The notes: generated by a model from the sequence alone, not told the origin. DNA of 64,000 nt from Prevotellaceae bacterium HUN156 (GCA_900119285.1 FPIT01000003.1:248001-312000), one strand, 5' to 3'; positions 27,056 through 34,571 are shown, counted from the first letter of the stretch. Numbers and translations are program-made.

Positions 27056-27143
27056 AAACAGAGAGACAACTTTTCTGGTTCTTTATTTGTGGATTCAGGA
27101 ATTATTCCCTAAATTTGCGTTCGAATTATAAAACAATTACTAA

Positions 27144-27183
27144 CCTCTGCCACAGTTTGGCGTACCTTTACTGTTTCTTTGCA
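27144..27183 (+). promoter_or_regulatory. Putative WYL operator/promoter, copy 1
   Basis: A 40-bp block starting cctctgccaca and containing tggcg, ending in ctttgca, lies 17 nt before the WYL regulator start. The same block, 30/40 identical with the same internal spacing, precedes the operon at 31493. The core gcca...tggc is an inverted repeat placed where the -33 element should be. Autoregulation by the WYL protein is inferred. Confidence 0.55.
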
Positions 27184-27199
27184 GAAAAACAATAAGAAT

Positions 27200-28132
27200 A
27201 TGGTTAATAATGATAGAGGGCAAAGCCTGATAACAAAATATGTATGGGTAATAGAAACCATATATAATGCTGGAATGATTTCATTCAAAGAGCTGAACAA
27301 ACGTTGGCTTCGCGATGAAATCAGCAGAGGTGTGGAAATTCCCAAGCGTACCTTTGACAATTGGCGTTACGTTATCTTTGATATGTTTGGCATCAATATC
27401 GAAAATGAGCAACGTGGAGAGTATCGTTACTATATAGAGCACGAAGAGGATATCAGCAAAAATGGACTGCGCTCTTGGCTTTATAACACATTCTGTGTGA
27501 GCAATGCCTTGGCGAATAGCCAAAGCATCAAAGACCGTATCATCTTGGAATATGTACCTTCAGGGCAGAACTACCTACAGCCTATCATTGAGGCGATGAA
27601 GGAAAATCGTGTGCTAAATATCACTTATCATAGCTATTGGAAGGATGAGGAAAACAACTTCGATGTTCAACCCTATTGCGTAAAGCTATTCCGTCAGCGT
27701 TGGTATCTGGTAGCACGAAGTACCTATTCATATTACTATGATAAAGGACCTCGAATCTATTCACTTGATCGCATTCACGATCTTTATACAACGGATGAGA
27801 CCTTTGAATTGCCTAAAAACTGGAATGCGGAGGATTTCTTTGACAGTTGCTTTGGCATCATAGCAGATCAACGCTTTGAACCTCAAAAGGTAAAGTTGAA
27901 AGTATCAGCAGGACAAGCCAATTATATCCGTGACCTCATGCTCCATGAGACGCAGGAAGAGATTGAAAAGAATGATGAATACAGCATCTTTACTTATTAT
28001 CTGCGCCCATCCTATGACTTTATTCAAGAGATACTTTGGCATGGTGCAGATGTTGAAGTGTTAGAACCTCTATCACTTCGTCAGGATATAGCTAACATCG
28101 TAGAACAATTACATAAGAAATATAAGAAATGA
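27200..28132 (+). CDS. WYL-domain transcriptional regulator
   Basis: A 310-aa DNA-binding regulator. An N-terminal winged-helix-like region (about 10-75, NKRWLRDEISRGVEIPKRTFDNWRYVIFDMFGI) is followed by a WYL domain (about 135-205, NRVLNITYHSYW ... FRQRWYLVARS ... IYSLDRI) and a C-terminal WCX-type extension. WYL proteins sense nucleic-acid or nucleotide ligands and often control defence genes. ATG 27200 is chosen over an in-frame TTG 21 nt upstream that would overlap the putative promoter. The stop overlaps the exonuclease start by 4 nt. Confidence 0.88.
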   Translation: MVNNDRGQSLITKYVWVIETIYNAGMISFKELNKRWLRDEISRGVEIPKRTFDNWRYVIFDMFGINIENEQRGEYRYYIEHEEDISKNGLRSWLYNTFCVSNALANSQSIKDRIILEYVPSGQNYLQPIIEAMKENRVLNITYHSYWKDEENNFDVQPYCVKLFRQRWYLVARSTYSYYYDKGPRIYSLDRIHDLYTTDETFELPKNWNAEDFFDSCFGIIADQRFEPQKVKLKVSAGQANYIRDLMLHETQEEIEKNDEYSIFTYYLRPSYDFIQEILWHGADVEVLEPLSLRQDIANIVEQLHKKYKK

Positions 28133-28620
28133 GAGACTTCGCAGCCATAGATTTTGAGACGGCTAACAATGAGCGCAGCAGCGTTTGCTCTGTAGGTATC
28201 GTCATAGTACGAGATGGGGAGATAGTAGATTCTTTCTACTCCCTCATCCAGCCAGAGCCGAACTATTATAACTATTGGTGTAGTCAGGTGCATGGCCTTT
28301 GTCGTGAAGATACTGAGGAAGCACCTGTCTTTCCCAAGGTATGGGCAGAGATTGAACCATTGATAGAGGGTCTGCCCCTTGTAGCCCATAATAAGCCTTT
28401 TGATGAAGGATGCTTGAAAGCAGTATTCCGTGTCTATCAGATGGATTATCCCGATTATGAGTTTTACGATACTCTGTGCGTATCACGTCGAGTTTTCCCT
28501 GATTTACCCAATCATCAGCTTCATACTGTTGCTGCAGAGTGTGGTTATCAACTGGAAAACCATCATAATGCACTGGCTGATGCTGAGGCATGTGCCTGGA
28601 TTGCAAGGGAAATCCTGTAG
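28129..28620 (+). CDS. DEDDh 3'-5' exonuclease (DnaQ/RNase T-like)
   Basis: A compact 163-aa exonuclease of the DnaQ/epsilon superfamily. The acidic motif I is IDFET (Asp8, Glu10), motif II lies in AHNKPFDEGCL, and motif III is HNALADAEA (His/Asp of the DEDDh class) near the C-terminus. It is translationally coupled to the WYL regulator, so the two likely act together, perhaps in DNA repair or defence. The last 54 nt of the gene plus 30 nt of flank are duplicated at 29077-29160. Confidence 0.9.
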   Translation: MRDFAAIDFETANNERSSVCSVGIVIVRDGEIVDSFYSLIQPEPNYYNYWCSQVHGLCREDTEEAPVFPKVWAEIEPLIEGLPLVAHNKPFDEGCLKAVFRVYQMDYPDYEFYDTLCVSRRVFPDLPNHQLHTVAAECGYQLENHHNALADAEACAWIAREIL

Positions 28621-28650
28621 TTTTCAACTTATCCACGTTATATTATAATC
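28567..28650 (+). repeat. Direct repeat (left copy) at the 3' end of the exonuclease gene
   Basis: Bases 28567-28650 recur at 29077-29160 (offset exactly 510 bp, 9 mismatches in 84, no gaps). The left copy encodes the real C-terminus of the exonuclease and its stop codon. Confidence 0.9.
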
Positions 28651-28678
28651 TTTATTTTATAATTTAAGAAAAGAAGTT

Positions 28679-29062
28679 ATGAATAAAAAGAATATAGCAA
28701 TTGAATCCGCAGTAATTGTCGATATTCATCAAGAATCTGAAAAAGGATTTGTGCGGATAAATGGAACGTATTTAAGTTCTGAAGAGAAGTATTATGTATT
28801 AAAATATAAGATACCTTTTTCTGGAAAAGAACAATTTCATTATGCTAATATAAGTACGTTTATTAGAGAATACTATCTTCCCAAGATGCAAAGGGCAAGG
28901 ATGTCATCTAAGCTTTTGGAAGAAATAAATCAAAGGATTGCTAATTTAAAGTTGGATGTAGTTACGCAAGATTTCGACGAATATGGTGCAGTTTCTATAA
29001 ACGCCACATATGTTCCCATTGGATTTAATTCTTGGGAGGGTTATTTAAGAAAGATTTTATAA
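28679..29062 (+). CDS. Hypothetical protein between direct repeats
   Basis: A 127-aa cytoplasmic protein that I do not recognise. It has no signal peptide or membrane segment, and an AT-rich composition unlike the neighbours before 27 kb. Two halves resemble each other: AVIVDIHQESEKGFVRINGTYLS near residue 12 and LDVVTQDFDEYGAVSINATYVP near residue 94, suggesting a repeated beta-strand unit around a helical middle (MSSKLLEEINQRIANLKL). It lies exactly between the two copies of the 84-bp direct repeat, so it may be cargo inserted by, or duplicated with, that event. Confidence 0.65.
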   Translation: MNKKNIAIESAVIVDIHQESEKGFVRINGTYLSSEEKYYVLKYKIPFSGKEQFHYANISTFIREYYLPKMQRARMSSKLLEEINQRIANLKLDVVTQDFDEYGAVSINATYVPIGFNSWEGYLRKIL

Positions 29063-29076
29063 AAAAGAATTTTGGA

Positions 29077-29160
29077 AATGCACTGGCTGATGTTGAGGCT
29101 TGTGCCTGGATAGCAAGGAGAATCCTGTAGATTTCAACTTATCCACGCTACATTATTATC
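29077..29160 (+). pseudogene. Duplicated 3' end of the exonuclease gene (right copy)
   Basis: This is the second copy of the 84-bp repeat. In frame it still reads ALADVEACAWIARRIL and then a stop, so it is a fragment of a second, diverged exonuclease gene and not just a chance repeat. No start or remaining domain is present. Confidence 0.8.
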
Positions 29161-29216
29161 ATCATATAGATGAAAGAAAAAATAAAAAGAATAATTAATA
29201 TATGATAATTATTTCA

Positions 29217-29224
29217 TATCTTTG
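29217..29224 (+). promoter_or_regulatory. -7 element of the small-protein/2TM operon
   Basis: TATCTTTG at 29217-29224. It lies within an upstream in-frame extension and so supports ATG 29250 as the start of the small protein. The -33 element is not clear. Confidence 0.6.
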
Positions 29225-29249
29225 CAACAAGTATCAAGAACTAAAGACT

Positions 29250-29471
29250 ATGAGTAAAGTATTTAGAATCACTCCAAAGCGCACTAAGCGCTCAAATGGA
29301 CAGGTGCTGACACCTGACATGTCTATCACTGTGACCACTCGGTCACATACCACTACCCCATTTTACAATGGAGCAGTAGAGATAAAAGAACAATATATGC
29401 GCATGTTTCAGTTTGATTACAAAAAAGCATGCTGTTCAGCCAGTGATTTTGAATTTGAGAAGTTGGACTAA
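29250..29471 (+). CDS. Small DUF6140-like protein
   Basis: A 73-aa protein, MSKVFRITPKRTKRSNGQVL onward, with LTPDMSITVTTRS and a cysteine pair (KKACCSASD). It resembles a family of short Bacteroidota proteins that I associate with DUF6140 (from memory). These usually sit beside another small or membrane gene in accessory regions; here a two-TM protein follows after 15 nt. Function unknown. Confidence 0.65.
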   Translation: MSKVFRITPKRTKRSNGQVLTPDMSITVTTRSHTTTPFYNGAVEIKEQYMRMFQFDYKKACCSASDFEFEKLD

Positions 29472-29486
29472 TATAAAATATACAAT

Positions 29487-30635
29487 ATGAATTTCATAAA
29501 GAACAAAACATTCGAATACGTATTTGTATTTCTATTTGTTATCGTATTATTCACTGCTATTGCCAGCTACTTCTATTTTAAGTCGGATAATGCCGTAGGA
29601 CCAAACCTCATTACGGCATTTGTTGGTGTAGTCTTATCCGCTTTGGTTACTCTTGTTCTTTTAAATGGACAGACAAAAGACGAAGAGGTAAAAGAAAGAA
29701 ATATGAAACTATATAATGCAAAATTGGAAGTGTACTCTGACTTTGTCTATAGTATGTACGCATTTCTTTCAATGAAGAACCAAGATTTATCGGAGGATTT
29801 CTCTAGTTTACGTACAAAGCTTCTGGGTAAAGTATGCTTTTATGTTAATGATAAGAATGTAATAGAGAAAATTAAGAATCAGCTCGATAATGTAAAAAAT
29901 TTGAACGATGACAATAAAATGGCGAAAGCATTTGCTGGAATCACAAGCATTCTTCAAAAAGACTTGCGAGAGGAGAAAGACTTGCGAGAGGAGGAGTGGA
30001 TAGAATCCCAAACAGACATTTTAGATCTTTGGGGTAAGTTTGAAGGAATTGCCGCTAACACAAACAATGAGGTTACCAATACCATGCCAATTTCAGATGG
30101 AACAGCCCAACAACAAGAGCAAATTAATGATGATTCTGAGAGACTGGAAAATCAAGCTTGGCACTTCATAATGTGGAATGATAGTCAATTGACTAAATTG
30201 AAAGAAGGATTCAATGAACTTTCCCTCATAGAATATGGAGAGGATTGGCGTACTAATCTTGTGAAGCAAGTCGGTGAGAATGATGTGATTATGCTATTCA
30301 GAAGAGGTGGTTATGGTTACGTAGGTGCTTATCGTGCTATTGGCTGGCGAGTATTCTATTTTGAAGAAGAAAGAGAAGAAATCCAAATGTTTGGTAAAGA
30401 TCTTCAAGAAATAAAAGGCGAACAATACCTCTCAGACATTAAGAAGTTTGATATTTATGATAGTTATAACGATGACGCTACTTCGTGCGCAAATATTATT
30501 GTTGAGCCAATTGCATTCGTAGAAAATGGTGTAGGAAATCCTGGTGGCGTATATCGCAGAACTATCTCTCGTTATGACTCACACTATGCATGGATGTTGA
30601 AGAAATTGTTCCAAGAAAAAGAACAATGGCAATAA
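29487..30635 (+). CDS. Two-TM membrane protein with a soluble C-terminal domain
   Basis: A 382-aa protein that I cannot assign. Two N-terminal transmembrane helices (about 9-31, YVFVFLFVIVLFTAIASYFY, and about 41-59, LITAFVGVVLSALVTLVLL) precede a charged, probably coiled-coil region (60-210) and a compact C-terminal domain (about 225-380; W, then VIMLFRRGGYGYVGAYRAIGW). The latter part recalls PUA/EVE-like folds, a guess. An 18-nt tandem repeat (29961-29995) gives KDLREEKDLREEE. Membrane helices plus a sensor-like domain in an accessory island would fit a defence effector, but nothing proves this. Confidence 0.65.
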   Translation: MNFIKNKTFEYVFVFLFVIVLFTAIASYFYFKSDNAVGPNLITAFVGVVLSALVTLVLLNGQTKDEEVKERNMKLYNAKLEVYSDFVYSMYAFLSMKNQDLSEDFSSLRTKLLGKVCFYVNDKNVIEKIKNQLDNVKNLNDDNKMAKAFAGITSILQKDLREEKDLREEEWIESQTDILDLWGKFEGIAANTNNEVTNTMPISDGTAQQQEQINDDSERLENQAWHFIMWNDSQLTKLKEGFNELSLIEYGEDWRTNLVKQVGENDVIMLFRRGGYGYVGAYRAIGWRVFYFEEEREEIQMFGKDLQEIKGEQYLSDIKKFDIYDSYNDDATSCANIIVEPIAFVENGVGNPGGVYRRTISRYDSHYAWMLKKLFQEKEQWQ

Positions 30636-30750
30636 CGTCTACACATACTGATAAAAAATGCTGCTAAGCCAATGGTTATGAATTAAAGAAGTTGGATACA
30701 AGTGAATATTTTTCTATGATTATCTTATAATAAACTAAAACAATTATTTT

Positions 30751-31398
30751 ATGTCAAACATTAATTTTGGACCTTGGAAAGGAAAGAACTATCAATCAAC
30801 AGGGTACAAAGGAAAACGTATCCTTGTTTTAGGTGAAAGTCATTATTGCATCAAGGAGTTGCAACCTGGTGGACGTTGTTGTCCGTTATGCAAAAAGGAA
30901 AATATGAATGACGACTGCTATTCGCAAACTAAAGATGTTGTAGATACATTTATTCACTATTACGATGGAGAACCTTATTTACAGACGTTTTTGTGTTTTG
31001 AAAGAGCTGTAGTTGGTAAGGAATTGACACAAGAAGAACGAGAAGATTTCTGGCAAAGTGTGATTTTCTATAATTACATCCAATTTTCACAAAGTGGTGC
31101 TCGAACTGCTCCTCAACCTGAACATTGGGCAAAGTCGGAACTGGCATTCAAAGAACTACTTGAGGAATACATGCCCGATTATATAATAGTATGGGGAGCA
31201 AGATTGTATGGAGGTTTGCCTGGTTGGGATGGTGAAGAATCCATTCTTCAAGTAAATGAAAATGCTAAAACAAACGTGTGGACATATATTATAAAAGGGA
31301 AAAGAATTCCTGCAATCAAAGTACATCATCCAAGTGCCCCAACAGGGAAAAATTGGAGTTATTGGCATGAATTCTACAAGAAGTTCTTGAATCTGTAA
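30751..31398 (+). CDS. UDG-fold protein with a cysteine cluster
   Basis: A 215-aa protein with two hallmarks of the uracil-DNA glycosylase superfamily: an N-terminal VLGESHY loop (about 27-33) and a C-terminal VHHPSAP motif (about 191-197). Four cysteines follow the first motif (RCCPLCKKENMNDDC, about 41-55), which could bind Zn or an Fe-S cluster as in family 4 UDGs, though the spacing differs. The catalytic acid of canonical UDGs is not evident. It has no signal peptide and its own short leader. A DNA-modification or modified-base recognition role is inferred from fold only. Confidence 0.65.
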   Translation: MSNINFGPWKGKNYQSTGYKGKRILVLGESHYCIKELQPGGRCCPLCKKENMNDDCYSQTKDVVDTFIHYYDGEPYLQTFLCFERAVVGKELTQEEREDFWQSVIFYNYIQFSQSGARTAPQPEHWAKSELAFKELLEEYMPDYIIVWGARLYGGLPGWDGEESILQVNENAKTNVWTYIIKGKRIPAIKVHHPSAPTGKNWSYWHEFYKKFLNL

Positions 31399-31434
31399 AA
31401 AGAACATAACTCTCTTCTAGGATATTTTTCTCTG

Positions 31435-31475
31435 ACCTCTGCCACAAACTGGCGGAGGTTTTTGTTTTCTTTGCA
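31435..31475 (+). promoter_or_regulatory. Putative WYL operator/promoter, copy 2
   Basis: An imperfect palindrome, acctctgcca (31435-31444) and tggcggaggt (31450-31459), one mismatch, is followed by ctttgca at 31469-31475. Spacing from cctctgcca to ctttgca is 33 nt, the same as in the copy at 27144. It lies 18 nt before the start of the operon at 31493. Confidence 0.6.
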
Positions 31476-31492
31476 TCGAAATACTTTTGATT

Positions 31493-32017
31493 ATGGAGAT
31501 AGTAGATTCATTTGACAAGATTATCCGACCAGGGTTGTGGTTTGTGAAGTCACGACAACCTATTATGGATGTGAGCAGGTTCGTTTATGAGTTTGCAGTA
31601 GAGTTAGGTGTGTCTGTAACTGTTCATTCTTCTGCTAATAAGGCAATACAAAACGAAGTGGTAGAACTAATAAAAAAGAGTTGTATTGAAAATGCTTCAG
31701 ATGAACTTGAGCGCGAATGGCTGGAACAAGAACTAATGGAATACAATACCCATGACCACTTTTGGTATCCTCCAGAGCTGAACCAATATACCTCAAAGGG
31801 GTTTTTCTGGTCAAACGAAGTACAGTGTGTTGACGATAAGTGGTTTATGCTACCTAGTTGTAGTCATGATATCGTTTTAGTAGATGATTTATCTGCATTA
31901 TGGTGGGAGAATGAAACAGACAAGCATAAGATGCTCTTCGATGTAGAGAAAGAAGCTAAAGATAGGAATAAAACCGTGATAGTATTTGTGTCACCCAACG
32001 ACTTTATGGATTTTTAG
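31493..32017 (+). CDS. Uncharacterised protein, partner of an AAA+ ATPase
   Basis: A 174-aa cytoplasmic protein (MEIVDSFDKIIRPGLWFVKS) that I do not recognise. It has no membrane segment. It is acidic, with aromatic motifs HDHFWYPPEL, SKGFFWSNEVQ and DLSALWWENE; the C-terminus (NKTVIVFVSPNDF) looks like the last strand of an alpha/beta fold. ATG 31493 is preferred to the TTG 6 nt upstream. It is 11 nt from the AAA+ gene and has the WYL-type operator in front, so the two form an operon, probably controlled by the WYL protein 4 kb away. Confidence 0.65.
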   Translation: MEIVDSFDKIIRPGLWFVKSRQPIMDVSRFVYEFAVELGVSVTVHSSANKAIQNEVVELIKKSCIENASDELEREWLEQELMEYNTHDHFWYPPELNQYTSKGFFWSNEVQCVDDKWFMLPSCSHDIVLVDDLSALWWENETDKHKMLFDVEKEAKDRNKTVIVFVSPNDFMDF

Positions 32018-32028
32018 TATATTTAGAT

Positions 32029-33681
32029 ATGGCAACAAGAAAGAAAATGGATTTGTTCACAGCAATAGAGCAGATTGTGGATCTGGCTAAAGATTCCCAA
32101 TTGAACAAGGAATTCTATCGCAAAGCTGACAAGTATATTAAATATGTGTCGGAAAAGATGGAACTGACTAAAGAGCAGAGCGTAATGATGGCACTGTTCG
32201 TTAATCGGAGTGATGATAACCACATACTGATAAGGTATATAAGTGGAGATATAAATTGTCCAACTATCCGCATCCTTCGTTATCTGAAAGATATTGAAGA
32301 GTTGGAAAAGAAGGAATTTATTCGTTGCTGCAGGGAGAGGCGTGGCAAAATCTCCTATCGTGTGCCTTATGATGTAATAGAAGCATTCAAGCGTGATGAG
32401 AAATATGTTCCTAGGAAATGTACGAATCTTACCTGTGCAGAACTCTTTAGCGAACTTGAGGACATCTTTGAACTGCGTCAAGATAATGAAATAACCTTCG
32501 ATGCAATGTGTCAGAAGGTGAAATCATTATTGAATGATAATCCGCAATTACAGTTCACAAAGGCAATCAAACAACAAGGATGGGAGGACATAGAAGAAGA
32601 ATTGATGCTTTTTCTGCTGTTCTGTCATTTGTATGTCAACAACAACGACAATAATATTCGTTTCCACGATCTCGATTTCCTTTATGATGACAAACGTATA
32701 TGGAATCGGGTAAAAAACGAATTAGCCAGAGGAAGTCACGAACTATTTGCGTATGAAATTATAGAAAATAACAATGATGACGGAATGGTGGATCGTGAGT
32801 CCTTCCGTTTGGCTCAGAAAGGAAAAGATGAATACCTTTCAGAGTTGGATCTGAGAAACAGAGCTAATAACGACCAGCGAAAAGATATCGTTAAATGTGA
32901 AAAGATTGTCGAAAAGAAGCTTTTCTACGGCAAGAACATACAGGTACAAATTGACGAACTGAGCCAGTTATTAGATAAGCCCCACTATCAGGAAGTACAT
33001 ACTCGAATGAAAGATTCGGGTTTCCGTTGCGGTTTTACCTGTCTGTTCTATGGTGCTCCAGGAACAGGCAAGACGGAGACCGTGCTCCAGCTTGCCCGAA
33101 AGACAGGTCGCGACATCATGCTGGTGAATATTTCTCAGATTAAAAGTTGCTGGGTGGGCGAAAGCGAGAAAAACATAAAGAGATTATTCGACAACTATCG
33201 TGAATTGGTGAAGAAAAGCGAAGTGACACCCATCTTGCTCTTCAACGAGGCCGATGCCATCATTAACAAGCGTATGGAAGGGGCACAGTCTGCCGTTAAC
33301 AAAATGGAAAACTCTATGCAGAACATCATTCTTCAGGAAATGGAAAATCTCGATGGAATATTGATTGCCACCACTAATTTGGCAGGAAATATGGACAAGG
33401 CATTCGAACGTCGATTCCTCTACAAGATTAAGTTTGAGAAACCTACGCTCGAAGCCCGAATGAGTATCTGGCATACGATGATACCCTCCCTCGAAGAGAA
33501 TGTCACTCGTGCGCTCGCCACAAAATATGACTTCAGTGGAGGTCAGATAGAGAATATTGCTCGTCACTACACCATTGGGAATATCCTTCATGGTAAATCA
33601 GAAAACATTATTGAAGAACTATCTTCATATTGTGATAGCGAACGTCTGGAAACAAAAGAAATGCGTAAAATTGGGTTCTAA
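32029..33681 (+). CDS. AAA+ ATPase with Asn in Walker B
   Basis: A 550-aa protein. About 300 N-terminal residues are helical and of unknown function (they include a possible winged-helix part, LRYLKDIEELEKKEFIRCC); then comes an AAA+ module of the FtsH/spastin-like group. Walker A is GAPGTGKTE (about 342-350), Walker B is ILLFNEADA with Asn406-Glu407 in place of the usual Asp-Glu, sensor 1 is LIATTN and the arginine region is AFERRF. The catalytic Glu is retained, so ATP hydrolysis is still possible. Likely a remodelling ATPase acting with the upstream 174-aa protein; the target is unknown. Confidence 0.8.
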   Translation: MATRKKMDLFTAIEQIVDLAKDSQLNKEFYRKADKYIKYVSEKMELTKEQSVMMALFVNRSDDNHILIRYISGDINCPTIRILRYLKDIEELEKKEFIRCCRERRGKISYRVPYDVIEAFKRDEKYVPRKCTNLTCAELFSELEDIFELRQDNEITFDAMCQKVKSLLNDNPQLQFTKAIKQQGWEDIEEELMLFLLFCHLYVNNNDNNIRFHDLDFLYDDKRIWNRVKNELARGSHELFAYEIIENNNDDGMVDRESFRLAQKGKDEYLSELDLRNRANNDQRKDIVKCEKIVEKKLFYGKNIQVQIDELSQLLDKPHYQEVHTRMKDSGFRCGFTCLFYGAPGTGKTETVLQLARKTGRDIMLVNISQIKSCWVGESEKNIKRLFDNYRELVKKSEVTPILLFNEADAIINKRMEGAQSAVNKMENSMQNIILQEMENLDGILIATTNLAGNMDKAFERRFLYKIKFEKPTLEARMSIWHTMIPSLEENVTRALATKYDFSGGQIENIARHYTIGNILHGKSENIIEELSSYCDSERLETKEMRKIGF

Positions 33682-33690
33682 AAAGGGAAT

Positions 33691-33816
33691 ATGGCGGATG
33701 CTTTCGGGTTGATGAAGTATGTACATAGTTTGTCTGAAGAAGAGCAAAAGACTGTAGAGAAGGGGTTAGCACTCTTCTGCAAGTATTTCAGAAATCTGTG
33801 GGATAAAAAAAGCTGA
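33691..33816 (+). CDS. Small 41-aa protein downstream of the AAA+ gene
   Basis: A short reading frame beginning MADAFGLMKYVHSLSEEEQK and ending NLWDKKS. It starts 9 nt after the AAA+ stop, with a purine-rich aaaaaggg before the ATG, and is amphipathic-helical with a good codon pattern. Position and spacing suggest a third gene of the operon, but the length is too small for certainty. Confidence 0.45.
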   Translation: MADAFGLMKYVHSLSEEEQKTVEKGLALFCKYFRNLWDKKS

Positions 33817-33998
33817 TACAGTCATAGGACAGGCAGATACCGTCACGAGATACGCTAACCTAGCTCTGAGTACAGCTAATTGGTGCGCTAAATAGCCACT
33901 TTAGCATCGCAATACAATAACTATTGATGGCCAATACAATAACTATTGCAGTCGTAAAGTGGCACTATTGGAGTGCAAATACAAACAAAAAAAACAAA

Positions 33999-34031
33999 GT
34001 ACACAAGTTTGTGGACCACAAACTTGTGTAC
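33999..34031. repeat. 33-nt perfect palindrome
   Basis: gtacacaagtttgtgg (33999-34014), a central a (34015), and its exact reverse complement (34016-34031). No T-run follows, so it is not an ordinary terminator. Confidence 0.9.
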
Positions 34032-34122
34032 CGATCTAATTATCCTTATAAATTACTGATAATGCATGGCTGTATCTACTCAAATATTCATAAAGGATTC
34101 CTGTATTCTAATAAAGAAATTC

Positions 34123-34398
34123 GCAAAAACTATTAACCTTCTAACCTAGCAGGGCTGAAATGCCGATGTACAAAGGGATTGAGCCATGTTAATAGTTGCT
34201 TCAACTATTAACATACATCTACCCTACATTGTGAAGTGACCCCAAAAAATAACCTAAGAAATCCGTGCCATCTGTGGTCGTGATAAAAATGGAAGTATAG
34301 TATATGTATGTTAATAGTTTATAAACTATTAACATGCCTGAAACGCCCTGTGTATCGTGGTTTGAAGGGTGTTAGGTTAGAAGGTTAATAGTTTTTGC
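34123..34398. repeat. Nested inverted-repeat element (276 bp)
   Basis: Outer arms are 34123-34148 and 34373-34398, 26 bp, perfect. Inside are two hairpins with the same stem theme: atgttaatagttg/caactattaacat (34186-34198 with 34202-34214) and atgttaatagttt/aaactattaacat (34308-34320 with 34323-34335). The outer arm also contains ctattaac. It may be a MITE-like element, a structured RNA or a multi-site protein target. Confidence 0.7.
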
Positions 34399-34571
34399 AC
34401 ATAAACCTTTTTTGTATGCAGCCTACATCCGATTAGTTTGCACGCATAATTCGCATCGAATTATGCGTAAATTCAAAGAGAATTATGCCGTCAAACTCCT
34501 CGAATTATGCCGTCAAACTATCTGCCTCTGAAAAAACGGGGAGGAAATGAGATTATTTGCTAAAAAAGGAT

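Larger units (their letters stand above)
33817..34571. repeat. Repeat-rich intergenic region with nested palindromes
   Basis: No credible gene was found here. It contains a 23-nt block (33904-33926) that is the exact reverse complement of 10701-10723; a second caatacaataactattg (33932-33948); a perfect 16+1+16 palindrome (33999-34031); a perfect 26-bp inverted repeat (34123-34148 with 34373-34398) that encloses two 13-bp hairpins; and a block at 34421-34453 that is 31/33 identical to 10761-10793. Confidence 0.8.

Noticed and set aside
33924..34136. 70-codon frame in the palindrome region
   Set aside because: It runs through the caatacaataactattg repeat and the 33-nt palindrome; no ribosome site and no family resemblance.
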